NCBI RefSeq assembly: GCF_035594035.1
Contig: NZ_CP141588.1
Span: 1,571,501-1,635,500, forward strand
Source of the DNA: Sphingomonas sp. LY54
GTDB taxonomy: Bacteria > Pseudomonadota > Alphaproteobacteria > Sphingomonadales > Sphingomonadaceae
DNA length: 64,000 nt
Reading direction: 5' to 3'
Shown: positions 16,047 to 26,358 of the stretch, one piece after another
Numbering within the stretch: the stretch's first letter is position 1
Layout of the letters: each line of letters begins with the position of its first letter
Position numbers and translations under genes: made by a program
Notes under the pieces: model-generated
Told to the model about the DNA's origin: nothing
The model's database searches: none
The model's input: the letters and a program-made list of their open reading frames with translations, nothing else

Positions 16047-17555
16047 TCAGAGCGCGATCGCGACCGTCTTCAGCTCGGTATAGGCCTCGATTCCGTAGCG
16101 GCCGGATTCGCGTCCGAAGCCCGATTGCTTGAAGCCGCCGAACGGGATCGAGGTGTCGGCCGCGCTGTTGGTGTTGCCCCACACCATGCCCGCCTTGATG
16201 CGCGCGGCGAGCCTGTGCATCGCCGAGACGTCGCGGGTCCAGACCGAGGCGGCGAGGCCATAGGGCGTGTCGTTGGCGGCCGCCGCGACCGCATCGAGAT
16301 CGTCGAAGCGCTGGGCGGTGAGGACCGGGCCGAAAATCTCCTCGCGTACCACCGACATGTCGGGATTCACGTCGACGAGGATGGTCGGGTTGACGAAATA
16401 ACCGTCGCCGCCCGGCGTGTCGCCGCCAGCGAGCACGGTGGCGCCGGCCTTGCGGCCCTGGTCGATATAGCCGAGCACGCGCTCATGCTGCTCGGTCGAG
16501 ACGAGCGGGCCCATCATCGTGTCGGGGGCGAGGCTGGGCCCGACCTTCCACTTGCCGGCATTGTCGGCGACCGCCTCCAGCAATTTGTCGAAAATCGAGC
16601 GGTGCGCGAACAGGCGCGAGCCGGCGATGCAGACCTGCCCGGCATTGGCGAAGATCGAGCGGGCGGCGCCGGCGGCGGTCTTCTCGATGTCGACGTCGGG
16701 GAGCACGATCACCGGCGACTTGCCGCCAAGCTCCAGCGTCACGCGCTTCAGCGTGTCGGTGGCGGCGCGGTTGATGATCTTGCCGACTTCGGTCGAGCCG
16801 GTGAAGGCGACCTTGTCGACCAGCGGGCTGCGCACCAGGCGGTCGCCGCAGGTCTCGCCGAGGCCGGTGACGATGTTGACGACGCCGGCCGGGATGCCGG
16901 CTTCGGCGATCAGGTCGGCGAGGCGCAGCACCGAGAGCGAGGTCTGCTCGGCGGGCTTCAGGATCACGGTGCAGCCGGCCGCCAGCGCCGGCGCGATCTT
17001 CTGCACGGCCATCATCAGCGGGAAGTTCCACGGCACGATCTGCACGGCGACGCCGATCGGCTCGCGGCGGACATAAGCGTGCATCGTCCCGGTCGGGAAG
17101 CCCGACGGCTCGATATGCTCGCCCGAAAGCTTGGTCGCCCAGCCGGCCATGTAGCGCAGGGTCTGGACGCAGCGGGGCAGGTCGTAGCCGGCCGAGGCCG
17201 AGCGCGGCTTGCCGTTGTCGATCGATTCGAGCTCGGCGATCTCGGGAATGTTGGCTTCGATGAGGTCGGCGAGGCGCATGATCGCGCGCTCGCGGGCGTA
17301 GGGCGAAAGGCCCGACCAGCGGCCATCGTCGAAGGCGGTGCGCGCGGCCTGGGCGGCGCGGTCGGCATCGGCCTCGGACGCGTCGACGATCGTCGCGATC
17401 TGGCGGCCGGTGGAGGGATCGTAGACCGGCAGCGTCTTGTCGTGGGTCGACTGCACCCACTCGCCGTTGATGAACAGGGCCGGCGCGCGCTGGAGGAGTT
17501 TCTGCACCGCTTCGGAATAAGCGGGCTGGGCGGCGATCGGGGTCATCTCATTCAT
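16047..17555 (-). CDS. NAD(P)-dependent aldehyde dehydrogenase
   Basis: A 502-residue aldehyde dehydrogenase of usual length. The oxyanion-hole Asn lies in PWNFPLMMA, the general-base Glu in TLELGGKSP and the catalytic Cys in AGQVCIAGSR (about residue 309). The C-terminal GFKQSGFGRE motif is complete. The substrate cannot be fixed from sequence; the overall pattern is that of broad-specificity (betaine/phenylacetaldehyde-like) class enzymes. It lies 69 nt downstream of a glutathione transferase gene on the same strand, which suggests joint detoxification of reactive aldehydes. Confidence 0.93.
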   Translation of the reverse strand: MNEMTPIAAQPAYSEAVQKLLQRAPALFINGEWVQSTHDKTLPVYDPSTGRQIATIVDASEADADRAAQAARTAFDDGRWSGLSPYARERAIMRLADLIEANIPEIAELESIDNGKPRSASAGYDLPRCVQTLRYMAGWATKLSGEHIEPSGFPTGTMHAYVRREPIGVAVQIVPWNFPLMMAVQKIAPALAAGCTVILKPAEQTSLSVLRLADLIAEAGIPAGVVNIVTGLGETCGDRLVRSPLVDKVAFTGSTEVGKIINRAATDTLKRVTLELGGKSPVIVLPDVDIEKTAAGAARSIFANAGQVCIAGSRLFAHRSIFDKLLEAVADNAGKWKVGPSLAPDTMMGPLVSTEQHERVLGYIDQGRKAGATVLAGGDTPGGDGYFVNPTILVDVNPDMSVVREEIFGPVLTAQRFDDLDAVAAAANDTPYGLAASVWTRDVSAMHRLAARIKAGMVWGNTNSAADTSIPFGGFKQSGFGRESGRYGIEAYTELKTVAIAL

Positions 17556-17624
17556 CGTGGCAATCCTGACTGAGGGCGTTCCACCCCTATAGTCCCTGGA
17601 GCGGGGCGGTTGGAAGGGGAGCGG

Positions 17625-18284
17625 CTAGGCCAGCATCTTGCGGGCATTTTCGGCGAGCTTGTCGGGATCGTCCTCGCGCGGCGGAATCTGGCGACCGCGC
17701 TGCACCGCGGGGCGGGCAACGACCTGGTCCAGCCAGCGCTGCAGATGGTCGAGGCCGGCGACGTCGATGCCGGGCCATTCGTGGGTGTGCACCCACGACC
17801 AGTTGGCGATGTCGGCGATCGAATAATCGCCGGCGAGCCATTCATGGTCGGCGAGATGGCGGTCGAGCACTTCGAACAGGCGGCGGCCTTCGCGGCGATA
17901 GCGGTCGATCACGCTCGGAAGCTGCTCGGGGAAGTAGCGGGTGAAGACGTTGGCCTGGCCCATCATCGGGCCGACGCCGCCCATCTGGAACATCAGCCAC
18001 TGCATGACCCTGGATCGCCCTTTCGCGTCGGCCGGCATCAGCCGCCCGGTCTTCTCGGCCAGATAGGTCATGATCGCGCCGGATTCGAACACCGCGAAGT
18101 CGCCTTCGTCCCGGTCGACGATCGCCGGGATGCGGCCGTTGGGGTTGATCGCGGTGAACCACGCTTCCTTTTGCGCGCCCGAGGCGAGATCGAGCACATG
18201 GACCTCGTAAGGCAACTCCAGTTCCTCGAGCGTGATCGAGGCCTTCCATCCGTTGGGCGTGGCGGCGGTGTAGAGATCGATCAT
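17625..18284 (-). CDS. Glutathione S-transferase, YfcG/Nu-class type
   Basis: A 219-residue enzyme. The N-terminal thioredoxin-like domain begins [17 protein letters not shown], has the cis-Pro GRIPAIVD and the glutathione-binding [14 protein letters not shown]. The helical C-terminal domain has [11 protein letters not shown] and [14 protein letters not shown]. This arrangement matches E. coli YfcG, a glutathione-dependent disulfide-bond oxidoreductase. It is on the same strand as the aldehyde dehydrogenase and the YbbP-like permease. Confidence 0.9.
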   Translation of the reverse strand: MIDLYTAATPNGWKASITLEELELPYEVHVLDLASGAQKEAWFTAINPNGRIPAIVDRDEGDFAVFESGAIMTYLAEKTGRLMPADAKGRSRVMQWLMFQMGGVGPMMGQANVFTRYFPEQLPSVIDRYRREGRRLFEVLDRHLADHEWLAGDYSIADIANWSWVHTHEWPGIDVAGLDHLQRWLDQVVARPAVQRGRQIPPREDDPDKLAENARKMLA

Positions 18285-18297
18285 GCGGATCCTCCGA

Positions 18298-20787
18298 TCA
18301 CAATGCCCGCAGCGCGCGTGCCGGCCGGGCCGTCAATGCAGGTAGGGACCCGAGCAGGCCGAGCGCAAGGGTGACGAAAGCGCCGAGGGCGAGGGTGGCC
18401 GCAACAACGCCCCAGTCGGGCGCCCATTCGAGCTCCAGCACCTTCACCACGACATACCAGCCGGCGCCGGCGCCAAGCGCGAAGGCGATCGCCGCGACGA
18501 TCGCGGCGAGCGCGGCGAATTCGAGCGCCTGGGCCATGAGGATGCGCGCGCGGGTGGCGCCGAGCAGCTTCAGCATGACGCTGTCATAGGTCCGCGCCCG
18601 GCGGCTCGCGGCGAGCGCGCCGACCAGCACGGCGATGCCGGCGAGGATCGCGACCGAGGCGGCCGACCGGACCGCGACCGTAAGCTGCTCGAGCATCCCG
18701 GCGACGGCCTGCACCACTTCCTTGACGCGGATCACGCTGACGGTGGGAAAGGCGTTCGAGACCGAGCGCGAGAAGGCGCGCTCCTCCGCCTCCGGCATCG
18801 ACATGGTGGCCATGAAGCTGTGCGGGGCACTTTCGAGCGCGCCGGGCGCGAACACGATCACGAAGTTGAAGCCCAGCGTGTCCCAGTTGATCTCGCGCAG
18901 CGAGGCGATCCGGGCCTCGATCTCGCGGCCGAGGATCGCGATGGTGATCGAATCGCCGACCTTCAGCCCGACCGCGCGCGCCGCCTCGACGTCCAGCGAG
19001 ACCAAGGGCGGGCCGTCATAATCGGCCGGCCACCATTGGCCATCGACGATGCGGCTGCCTTCGGGAAGCGTGGCGGCGTAGGTGAGTCCGCGATCGCCGC
19101 GCAGGAACCAGGCCCCGTCCGGAAGCTCCTTCATCTCCGAGACGCGCCGATCGCCGACCGCAACCACCGATCCGCGCAGCGACGGGATGGTGACGAGGTC
19201 GCCCTGCGGCGCGGCGCGCAGCGCGAGCGCGCGGAAGCGGCCGACCTCCTCGACCGGTATGTCGAGCATGAAGAAGCTCGGCGCCTTGGCCGGAACGGTG
19301 GTGCGGATCTGGCCGGAAAGGTTGGTCTCTATCACCGCCAAAGTCGTGAACAAGGTGAGGCCGAGGCCGAGCGCGACCACCAGCCGTCCGGTCTGCGCCG
19401 CCGGCCGGTGGAGATTGGCCAAAGCAAGGCGGAAGAGCGGATTGCGCGGCCGGGGCAGCGCGGCCGCGCCGCGCCGGATCAGCCAGCCGAGCAAGGTGAG
19501 CAGCAGCAAGAGGCCCAGCGCCGAGGCGATGAACACAGCGGCGAAGCCGGGCTCGCGCGCCGTCCCGATCGCAAGCGCGGCGATCAGTCCGGCCGCCAGG
19601 GCCACCGCCAGGACCAGGCGCCAGCCGGGCCGGCGCAACCGCTCGAGGCTGCCGCGGAACAGGCTGGCGGCCGGGACGGTGCGCGCCTGGGCGAGCGGGA
19701 TGATGGCAAATTCGAAGGCAATCAGCAGGCCGTAGCCGGCGCTGACCAGCAACGGCACCGGATAAAGCGACAGGCTCGGCGGCACCGGCAGCGCGCTGCC
19801 GGCGATCTGCACCACGATCCAGGGCACGAGCGCGCCGACCGCTAGGCCGACCAGGATCGCAGCCAAGGCGACGAGCCCGATCTGGACGAGATAGGAGAGG
19901 AAGATGGTGCGGCTGGTTGCGCCGAGCAGCTTCAGCGTGGCGATCGTGCCGCGCTTGGCGTCGAGATAGGAGGTCACCCCGTTGCCGACGCCGATGCCGG
20001 CCACGATCAAGGCGGTGAGGCCGACTAAAGTCAGGAACTGGCCGAGCCTCTCGATGAAGCGCCGCGTGCCCGGCGCGCCGTTAGACCGGTCCTGGATGTC
20101 GAAGCCGGCATCCTTGAACCGCTCGGTGAGTCTCTCCGAAAGCGCCGCGACGTCCGTCCCCGGGGAGACTTTGAGGCGATAGGCGCTGGTGTAGAGGCTG
20201 CCCGGCTGGACGAGACCGGTGGCGGCGAGCCCGGCCGGATCGACCAAGGCGGTCGAACCCAAAGTGAAGCCCTGCCCTACCCGGTCCGGTTCCTCGGCGA
20301 TCAGGCCGATGATGCGCAGGTCCGCCGCGCCGATGCGGATCGAATCCCCGACGCTCACCCGAAGGCGATCGGCCAATTCCGGCCCAACCGCGACCTGCTT
20401 GCCGCGCGGGCGCGGCGCGATCGCGCCCGGCTCCAGGCGAAAGTCCCCGTAAAGCGGCCAGGCGGCGTCGACGCCCTTCAACTCGACGAGCACGCTCTCG
20501 GCTCCGTCGAGGCGCCCGGCCATGGCCCGCATCCGAGTGATGTGGCTGACCTGCCCTTCGCGAGCGAAGGCGGCGCGCTCCTCGGGAGTCGCCGCGCGCT
20601 GCATCACGTCGAGCTGGACGTCGCCGCCGAGGATCGACTGGCCGCGCTCGGCGAGGCCCGACACAATCGCCGAGGACAGCGAACCCACTCCGGCCAGCGC
20701 AGCGACGCCCAGGAACAGGCAGATGGCGAGCAGACGCAGCCCGGTCAGGCCGCCGCGCAGGTCGCGCATGGCCAGGCTGAGGATCAT
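18298..20787 (-). CDS. ybbP: ABC transporter permease, YbbP type
   Basis: An 829-residue membrane protein with two FtsX-type units. A membrane helix near the N-terminus ([19 protein letters not shown]) precedes a large periplasmic domain, membrane clusters at about residues 240-480, a second periplasmic domain (starting [18 protein letters not shown]) and the C-terminal membrane cluster. It works with the adjacent YbbA-like ATPase; the triad ybbA-ybbP-tesA matches the E. coli order. The ATG at 20787 has GGGGGAGG just upstream, and this ribosome site lies inside a palindromic repeat element. Confidence 0.9.
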   Translation of the reverse strand: MILSLAMRDLRGGLTGLRLLAICLFLGVAALAGVGSLSSAIVSGLAERGQSILGGDVQLDVMQRAATPEERAAFAREGQVSHITRMRAMAGRLDGAESVLVELKGVDAAWPLYGDFRLEPGAIAPRPRGKQVAVGPELADRLRVSVGDSIRIGAADLRIIGLIAEEPDRVGQGFTLGSTALVDPAGLAATGLVQPGSLYTSAYRLKVSPGTDVAALSERLTERFKDAGFDIQDRSNGAPGTRRFIERLGQFLTLVGLTALIVAGIGVGNGVTSYLDAKRGTIATLKLLGATSRTIFLSYLVQIGLVALAAILVGLAVGALVPWIVVQIAGSALPVPPSLSLYPVPLLVSAGYGLLIAFEFAIIPLAQARTVPAASLFRGSLERLRRPGWRLVLAVALAAGLIAALAIGTAREPGFAAVFIASALGLLLLLTLLGWLIRRGAAALPRPRNPLFRLALANLHRPAAQTGRLVVALGLGLTLFTTLAVIETNLSGQIRTTVPAKAPSFFMLDIPVEEVGRFRALALRAAPQGDLVTIPSLRGSVVAVGDRRVSEMKELPDGAWFLRGDRGLTYAATLPEGSRIVDGQWWPADYDGPPLVSLDVEAARAVGLKVGDSITIAILGREIEARIASLREINWDTLGFNFVIVFAPGALESAPHSFMATMSMPEAEERAFSRSVSNAFPTVSVIRVKEVVQAVAGMLEQLTVAVRSAASVAILAGIAVLVGALAASRRARTYDSVMLKLLGATRARILMAQALEFAALAAIVAAIAFALGAGAGWYVVVKVLELEWAPDWGVVAATLALGAFVTLALGLLGSLPALTARPARALRAL

Positions 20788-20907
20788 CGATCCTCCCCCG
20801 CAGTGGGAGGGGGACCAGCCGAAGGCCGGTGGAGGGGCTGCCCCAAGCTTCGGCCCAACCCCTCCACCGCGCTGCGCGCGGTCCCCCTCCCCGTTCCGGG
20901 GAGGATT
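20788..20907. repeat. Composite palindromic repeat (CCTCCCC family)
   Basis: About 120 bp with nested inverted repeats: CGGTGGAGGGG and CCCCTCCACCG form a perfect 11-bp pair, and flanking CCTCCCC/GGGGAGG units form short hairpins at both ends. A related CCCTCCCC element occurs at 59476-59595. Such elements are dispersed in sphingomonad intergenic regions. This copy separates ybbA from ybbP and supplies the ybbP ribosome site. Confidence 0.65.
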
Positions 20908-20920
20908 AGGTCCGTCGCGC

Positions 20921-21610
20921 TCATCCGGTGCGCCGGTCGGACACGATGCGCCCGTCCTGCATCTCGAGGACACGGTGGCAGCGCGTGGCGAGTTCGGGAT
21001 CGTGCGTGATGACGAGCAGGGTCGCGCCGGTATCGGCCTGCCGCGCGAACAGCAGGTCGAGGATGGCGTGGCCCGTCTTGCCGTCGAGATTGCCGGTCGG
21101 CTCGTCGGCGAAGATCAGTTCCGGCCGGGGCGCCATGGCGCGGGCAATGGCGACGCGCTGCTGCTCGCCGCCGGAAAGCTGGGCCGGATAATGGGTGAGG
21201 CGATGGCCGAGGCCGACCGATTCCAGCTCGGCAGCGGCGATCGGGAACGCATCCTCGGCGCCGGCGAGCTCGAGCGGAACCGCGACATTCTCGTGCGCGG
21301 TCATCGTCGGCAGCAGATGGAAGGCCTGGAGAACGATGCCGATCCGGCCGCGCCGGGCGCGGGCGAGGCCGTCCTCGTCAAGCGCCCCGAAGTCGGCGCC
21401 GGCGATTCGGATACTGCCGCTGGTGGCGCGTTCGAGGCCGGAGAGGACCGCCATCAGCGACGATTTGCCGCTGCCCGAGGGGCCGAGCAAAGCGACGCTT
21501 TCCCCCTTGGCGACCTGGAGATCGATGCCGCGAAGGATCTCCACGCGGCCGGCGCCGTTTCCCAGCGCCAGAGTGACATTCGACGCGTCGATAACGTAGG
21601 AGCTGGTCAT
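20921..21610 (-). CDS. ybbA: ABC transporter ATP-binding protein, YbbA type
   Basis: A 229-residue ATPase with Walker A GPSGSGKSS, Q-loop VLQAFHLLP, signature LSGGEQQRVAIARA, Walker [13 protein letters not shown] and switch His in VITHDPELA. It belongs to the MacB/LolD-like class, which couples to FtsX-type permeases, here ybbP just downstream. It is divergent from the tesA-like esterase with only 18 nt between the two start codons. Confidence 0.92.
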   Translation of the reverse strand: MTSSYVIDASNVTLALGNGAGRVEILRGIDLQVAKGESVALLGPSGSGKSSLMAVLSGLERATSGSIRIAGADFGALDEDGLARARRGRIGIVLQAFHLLPTMTAHENVAVPLELAGAEDAFPIAAAELESVGLGHRLTHYPAQLSGGEQQRVAIARAMAPRPELIFADEPTGNLDGKTGHAILDLLFARQADTGATLLVITHDPELATRCHRVLEMQDGRIVSDRRTG

Positions 21611-21628
21611 GAAGGGAGAGATGGTCCG

Positions 21629-22279
21629 ATGGCGTTACGGCTTGCATATGGGGTTCGCCGCCTCTTTGTCCATCTGGCGCTGCTCGTGACCCTGGGGGTT
21701 GCTGCACCGGCCGCGGCCAAGGACGTTCACATCCTGGCGTTCGGCGACAGCCTGACCGCCGGCTACGGCCTGCCCCGCGGCCAGGGATTCGCCCCGCAGC
21801 TCGAGGATGCGCTCCGCCGCAACGGCATCCGCGCGTTCGTCACCGACGCCGGGGTGTCGGGCAACACGGCGGCGCAGGGCCGGGCCCGGCTGCAATGGAC
21901 TTTGGACGGTCTCAAGACCAAGCCGGACCTCGCGATCGTGGCCTTGGGCGCAAACGACATGCTGCGCGGCCTGGCGCCGGCCCAGACCCGCAAGGATTTG
22001 GACGCGATCGTCGCCGAGCTCGACCGGCGCGGGATCAAGGTGCTGATCGCCGGCATGGTCGCGGCGCCGAATCTCGGCCCGCAATATGCCAAGGACTATA
22101 ACGGCATCTTCCCCGATCTCGCACGGACCTACGGGGCGGGCCTCTATCCCTTCTTCCTGGACGGCGTGGCGGGCGATCGCAGCCTCAACCTGCCGGACGG
22201 GGTCCATCCGAACTTCCAGGGGATCAAGCGGATGGTGACCGGCATCCTGCCCAAGGTAACCGAAGCGCTCGCCGACTGA
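21629..22279 (+). CDS. tesA: Periplasmic SGNH esterase / thioesterase, TesA type
   Basis: A 216-residue secreted hydrolase. A signal peptide (about residues 1-29, ending APAAAKDV) is followed by the SGNH blocks: GDSLTAGYG (catalytic Ser), GNTAAQG, LGANDML and DGVHPN (catalytic Asp and His). It is divergent from ybbA, reproducing the E. coli tesA-ybbA-ybbP arrangement. An ATG at 21621 is out of frame, so the ATG at 21629 is the start. Confidence 0.93.
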   Translation: MALRLAYGVRRLFVHLALLVTLGVAAPAAAKDVHILAFGDSLTAGYGLPRGQGFAPQLEDALRRNGIRAFVTDAGVSGNTAAQGRARLQWTLDGLKTKPDLAIVALGANDMLRGLAPAQTRKDLDAIVAELDRRGIKVLIAGMVAAPNLGPQYAKDYNGIFPDLARTYGAGLYPFFLDGVAGDRSLNLPDGVHPNFQGIKRMVTGILPKVTEALAD

Positions 22280-22289
22280 CGGACCTGCT

Positions 22290-22368
22290 CGTCATTGCGA
22301 GGAGCACAAGCGACGAAGCAATCCAGCGGCGCGGAAGCCTGGATTGCCGCGCTGCGCTCGCAATGACG
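22290..22368. repeat. Dispersed palindromic repeat (CGTCATTGCGAG family)
   Basis: The outer 12-bp arms CGTCATTGCGAG / CTCGCAATGACG are perfectly inverted, and inner 9-bp arms GCAATCCAG / CTGGATTGC lie inside them, so about 79 bp can fold into a long interrupted hairpin. This sequence type is a common intergenic repeat in proteobacteria. It lies between convergent tesA and PilZ genes and may also stop transcription. Confidence 0.75.
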
Positions 22369-22389
22369 GTTATGGTGCGGGTGAGGGGC

Positions 22390-22716
22390 TCACCAGGGCT
22401 GCAGGCGGCCGGCGGCTTCGATCACCTGGAGCGGGTCGATCGGCTCGGCGAAGGTGCCCCCGACGCGGCCGTTGCGCGACCACAGGATCTCGGCATTGAC
22501 GCGATTGCCGCCGGGGAGGGTCAGCCAGACGCGGCTTCCGGCCGTGAAATAGGCGTCGCTTTCCGCCATGAAGCCGCGGCTGGAGAGATTGAGCAGGCGG
22601 GCTTCCACCGCGGTCGAGCCCAGCGCGCGCATGGCGACCTCGGCCTCCAGTGTCGCACGCGGCTCGGATCGGCGCGGCTCTGACGAGGGGTCGGCGGTGA
22701 TCTTGGTCTGAAACAT
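22390..22716 (-). CDS. PilZ domain protein
   Basis: A 108-residue protein consisting of one PilZ domain. The RxxxR motif (RRSEPRATLE) and the [D/N]xSxxG motif (LLNLSSRGFM) that bind cyclic di-GMP are both present. It follows a second PilZ gene by 21 nt, so the two are probably co-transcribed. The likely role is a small c-di-GMP receptor affecting motility or surface polysaccharide. Confidence 0.88.
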   Translation of the reverse strand: MFQTKITADPSSEPRRSEPRATLEAEVAMRALGSTAVEARLLNLSSRGFMAESDAYFTAGSRVWLTLPGGNRVNAEILWSRNGRVGGTFAEPIDPLQVIEAAGRLQPW

Positions 22717-22737
22717 GTTTCTCTTCTAGGACGAAAG

Positions 22738-23061
22738 TCAGAGGCCGAGGACGATCTCGTGCCCGAAATTAAGGCCGATCCGCCCCTCGCGGATCCAGCG
22801 CACGAAGGCCTGGATGCGGGTGCAATTCTCGAATTGGATCGAGATCGTCTCGCCGATGCGCGGATCGATGCCACTTTCGATCATCGTGCCGCGTGAGGAG
22901 ATGTTGACGACCGGCACCAGATATTCCTGGCCGCGGAAGGTGATGATGGCGCGCTCGACGACCTCGTCGTGGCGCTCTTCGCTGCGCTGGTCGACCGTGC
23001 GCTCCTGGGACCGCGTCACCAGCGTGGCGGCAAGCCCCAGCTTCCTGTCGTACATGCCCAT
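22738..23061 (-). CDS. PilZ domain protein
   Basis: A 107-residue single PilZ domain with RSEER and VVNISSRGTMIES, the two c-di-GMP-binding motifs. It is a tandem paralogue of the gene at 22390-22716 but well diverged from it. No output domain is attached. Confidence 0.88.
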   Translation of the reverse strand: MGMYDRKLGLAATLVTRSQERTVDQRSEERHDEVVERAIITFRGQEYLVPVVNISSRGTMIESGIDPRIGETISIQFENCTRIQAFVRWIREGRIGLNFGHEIVLGL

Positions 23062-23160
23062 GGTCGCCTCACCCCCAGTCGGATGAGGCGACCATGCCTA
23101 AAAGGGTTTACCGAAGTCCTACTGCCACCCCCGCAATCGTGCTGAGCCGAACGGTTTCAG

Positions 23161-26100
23161 TCACTTCTCCCAATAATAAGGCTGCCGCTGGCGCGTGCCG
23201 GTGACTTCCTCGTTGAGCGTAGCGGCATCGTAGAGGCGGCCGTTCAGCATCACCTTGGCGATCTTCTCGGTGTTGCGGATATTCTCGGTCGGATCGGCAT
23301 CGAGGATGACGAGATCGGCGAGCTTGCCCGGCTCGAGCGAGCCGATGTCGGCAAAGCCGAGGGCGCGGGCCGGCGTGCGCGTCGCCGCCTTCAGCGCCTC
23401 GATCGGGGTCATGCCGCCGCGCACGAACGACCACATCTCCCAATGGGAGGCGAGGCCCTGCTGCTGGCCGTGGCCGCCGATCGAGACCGGCACGCCGCGG
23501 TCCGACAGCATGTCGGCGGTGCGGGCGCTGACCTGGTCGGCATAATCCTCGGCCGGCGCCTTCACGACGCGGACCATCTCCGGATTGAGGATATGGGCCG
23601 GGACGTAGCGGGTCAGCAAAGGATGCTTCCACACCTCGCTCTCCTGCAGCCAGTATGGCTCGCCGCCGGGGCCGCCATAGGTGACGCCCAGCGTCGGCGT
23701 GTAGCCGACCTTGGTCGCGCTGAAATAATCGAGCACGTCCTTGTAGAGCATCGCCTGTGGGATATTGTGCTCGAGCGTGGTGTTGCCGTCGCCGATCAGG
23801 GTGATGTCCTGGCTGAACAGCGAGCCGCCCTCGGCGACGACCGCGATATTCTCCTTGAGCGCGGCGGCGACGACCTGCTGGCGCTGGTCGCGGCGCGGCT
23901 GGTTGTAGTTCTTGATGCTGTGCGCGCCCTGGATCTTCAGGCGGCGGACGTGGGCGAGCGCATCGTCCATCCCGTCGATGACGGCATAGACGCCCGGTGC
24001 CTTCGCCCCATAGACGATCTCGCCGGTCGAGAAGGTGCGCGGCGCGACGAGAATGCCGGCGCGCTGCATTTCGGCCGCGGGGAAGATCTCGGACGAGCTG
24101 CTCGAGGGATCGTGGACGGTGGTGACGCCGAACGCGAGATGGCCGTGCGCGTCCCAATTCTGCTGCGGGATCACGTCGTCCTCGCCCTGCGCGCCGTGGG
24201 CGTGGGCATCGATGAAGCCCGGCACGATCGTCTTGCCGGCAAGGTCCACCGTCTTGGCGCCGGCCGGGATCGCGATCTCGCCGCGGCGGCCGACCGCCTT
24301 GATGCGGTTGTCCTCGACGATGACCACGCCGTCCTCGATGATGCCGCCGGCCGCGTTGGCCATCGTCACCACCTTGGCGCCGGTCAACGCGACCACGCCC
24401 TCGGGCTTGTCGGCACGGACCGGCAGCGCGAGCGAGACGCCGGTCTTGGGCGGCGCGTAGCTGCCGCCCGGCGCGGTGCGGACGATCGCGGAGACGGGCG
24501 CCTGGTAGAAGGTCGGGCCCAGCGACCAGACGAGGTTGCGGCCGTCGGCGCTCCAGTGGAGATACTGGCCGCCGTCGCCGCTCGCCTTGGTGATCGGCAA
24601 GGCGGTCGCCTTGGCGCCGATCTCGAGCGTCTTGGCGCCCTGGAAGAAGGGCATGACGAACGCGCTGTAATTTTCGCGGAAGGCGAGGTGGTCGCCGGTC
24701 GGCGCGACCTCGTAGCCGATCGCCATCTCGCCCTGGGCGTGGGTGCGTTCGTCCTTGCCGTTCCAGTCGACGCTGACCAGCTTCAGCTTCTGGTCGGCGC
24801 GCTTTTCGAAGAAGATGCGGTCGGACCCGGCGCCGAAATGCGGGTTGCCGCCGTCATTGACGAGCCGAACTGCCTCGCCGCCGGCCACCGCGACGCGGAA
24901 GATGCCGGGATTTTCGGACCAGGCGTCCGATGTCAGATAGCCGCCGCCGCCGCGCTCGAACACGATCGTCTGGCCGTCCGGCGAGAAGCGAGGCCGGCGG
25001 TAATGGCCCGGGATGTTGGTCACGGTCTTCATGCCGCTGCCGTCGGCGGCGACGGTGCGGATCTCGCCCAGGCGCTGGTCGTTCCAGCTGACGAAGACGA
25101 TGCGGCTGCCGTCGCGCGACCAGCTCGGGAAGAGCTGGAAGTCGCTGTCGGAGGCGGTGAGCAGGCGGGGCGCGCCGCCGCCCTGGGCTGGCTTCACGTA
25201 GAGGCGGCCGAGGCTCTCGAACAGGACATTGCGGCCGTCCGGCGACAGCGTCGCGAAGCGCGGCATCCGGGTCGTGAAGCTGTCGGCATAGGCGTTGACG
25301 ACGGGGCGCGGCGGATCGACCACATCGCGGCTGTCGGCGACCTGGAACGGGATTTCGGCGGCGCCGGAGCCGTCCAGGTTGACGCGGCGGATCTTGCCGC
25401 CGGCCCAGAAGACGACCGATTTCGAATCCGGGGTCCAGTCCATGTTCGGATAGACGCCGGTCACCGCCCAGGTCTCCTGCACGTCCTGATCGAGCGCGTC
25501 GTAGATCTTGCGCTCCTCGCCCGAGCGCAGGTCCTTCACATAGAGCTTGGACTTGGCGCGCTCGCGGTGGACGTAGGCGAGATAGCGGCCGTCGGGCGAG
25601 GGCTGCGGACGCACCGCGCCGCCCGGGCCGCCGGCGACCGTGGTGCGCTCGCCGGTCTTGAGGTCGTAGCGCTCGATCGCGAACAATTGCTGGTTCGAAT
25701 TCTGGGCATATTCGAAGATCGGGCCCGAGGTGGTGTTGCGGCTGAAATAGATGCCGTCGCCCGACGGCGTGAACATCGGCTCGCCCAGTTCCTTCTGGTG
25801 CTGCGGATTGGGCCGCTCCACCAAAGCGACGCCGCCGCCGCCGCCGACATGGTACATCCAGATCTCGCCGGTGCCGAGCGAGCGGCCGGTCGTGAAATGC
25901 TTGCGCGCCGCGATATATTTGCCGTCCGGGCTCCAGGTCGGGTTGTTGAGGAGCGTGAACGTCTCCTTGGTCATCTGGCGCTTGCCCGAGCCGTCGACGT
26001 TCATGATCCAGATATTGTCGCCGCCGCCGCGGTCCGAAGTGAAGGCGATCTGCGTGCCGTCGGGCGAGAAACGCGGCTGCACCTCATAGGGCATGCCCGA

Positions 26101-26358
26101 GGCGATGCGGGTCGCGCGGCCGCCGGCGATCGGCAGCGTGTAGATGTCGCCCAAGATGTCGAAGGCGATGGTGCGGCCATCTGGCGAGACGTCGACGTTC
26201 ATCCACGTGCCCTCGGTCGTGTTGATCGCGACCTGACGGGTCTTCATCGGCGGCGCGGCGACGTCCCATTTCTTCGCGTCCTTGGCCTTGTCCCTGTCCT
26301 GCGCGAGCGCAGTCGTGGACAGCAGGAGGAGGGAAAGCGCGGCGATGCCTTTGACCAT
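23161..26358 (-). CDS. Secreted TolB-propeller / amidohydrolase fusion protein
   Basis: A 1065-residue protein. A signal peptide (about 1-19, ending STTALAQ) is followed by WD40/TolB-like propeller repeats to about residue 640, with many copies of the SPDGxxIAF pattern (VSPDGRTIAFD, FSPDGTQIAFTSD, WSPDGKYIAA). The C-terminal part, about 660-1065, is an imidazolonepropionase-like amidohydrolase with the metal-binding DAHAHG near GKTIVPGFI and the closing SLEPGKLADLVILD. Proteins of this design are annotated as periplasmic peptidase- or prolidase-like enzymes, but the substrate is not predictable. It is a stand-alone gene. Confidence 0.88.
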   Translation of the reverse strand: MVKGIAALSLLLLSTTALAQDRDKAKDAKKWDVAAPPMKTRQVAINTTEGTWMNVDVSPDGRTIAFDILGDIYTLPIAGGRATRIASGMPYEVQPRFSPDGTQIAFTSDRGGGDNIWIMNVDGSGKRQMTKETFTLLNNPTWSPDGKYIAARKHFTTGRSLGTGEIWMYHVGGGGGVALVERPNPQHQKELGEPMFTPSGDGIYFSRNTTSGPIFEYAQNSNQQLFAIERYDLKTGERTTVAGGPGGAVRPQPSPDGRYLAYVHRERAKSKLYVKDLRSGEERKIYDALDQDVQETWAVTGVYPNMDWTPDSKSVVFWAGGKIRRVNLDGSGAAEIPFQVADSRDVVDPPRPVVNAYADSFTTRMPRFATLSPDGRNVLFESLGRLYVKPAQGGGAPRLLTASDSDFQLFPSWSRDGSRIVFVSWNDQRLGEIRTVAADGSGMKTVTNIPGHYRRPRFSPDGQTIVFERGGGGYLTSDAWSENPGIFRVAVAGGEAVRLVNDGGNPHFGAGSDRIFFEKRADQKLKLVSVDWNGKDERTHAQGEMAIGYEVAPTGDHLAFRENYSAFVMPFFQGAKTLEIGAKATALPITKASGDGGQYLHWSADGRNLVWSLGPTFYQAPVSAIVRTAPGGSYAPPKTGVSLALPVRADKPEGVVALTGAKVVTMANAAGGIIEDGVVIVEDNRIKAVGRRGEIAIPAGAKTVDLAGKTIVPGFIDAHAHGAQGEDDVIPQQNWDAHGHLAFGVTTVHDPSSSSSEIFPAAEMQRAGILVAPRTFSTGEIVYGAKAPGVYAVIDGMDDALAHVRRLKIQGAHSIKNYNQPRRDQRQQVVAAALKENIAVVAEGGSLFSQDITLIGDGNTTLEHNIPQAMLYKDVLDYFSATKVGYTPTLGVTYGGPGGEPYWLQESEVWKHPLLTRYVPAHILNPEMVRVVKAPAEDYADQVSARTADMLSDRGVPVSIGGHGQQQGLASHWEMWSFVRGGMTPIEALKAATRTPARALGFADIGSLEPGKLADLVILDADPTENIRNTEKIAKVMLNGRLYDAATLNEEVTGTRQRQPYYWEK

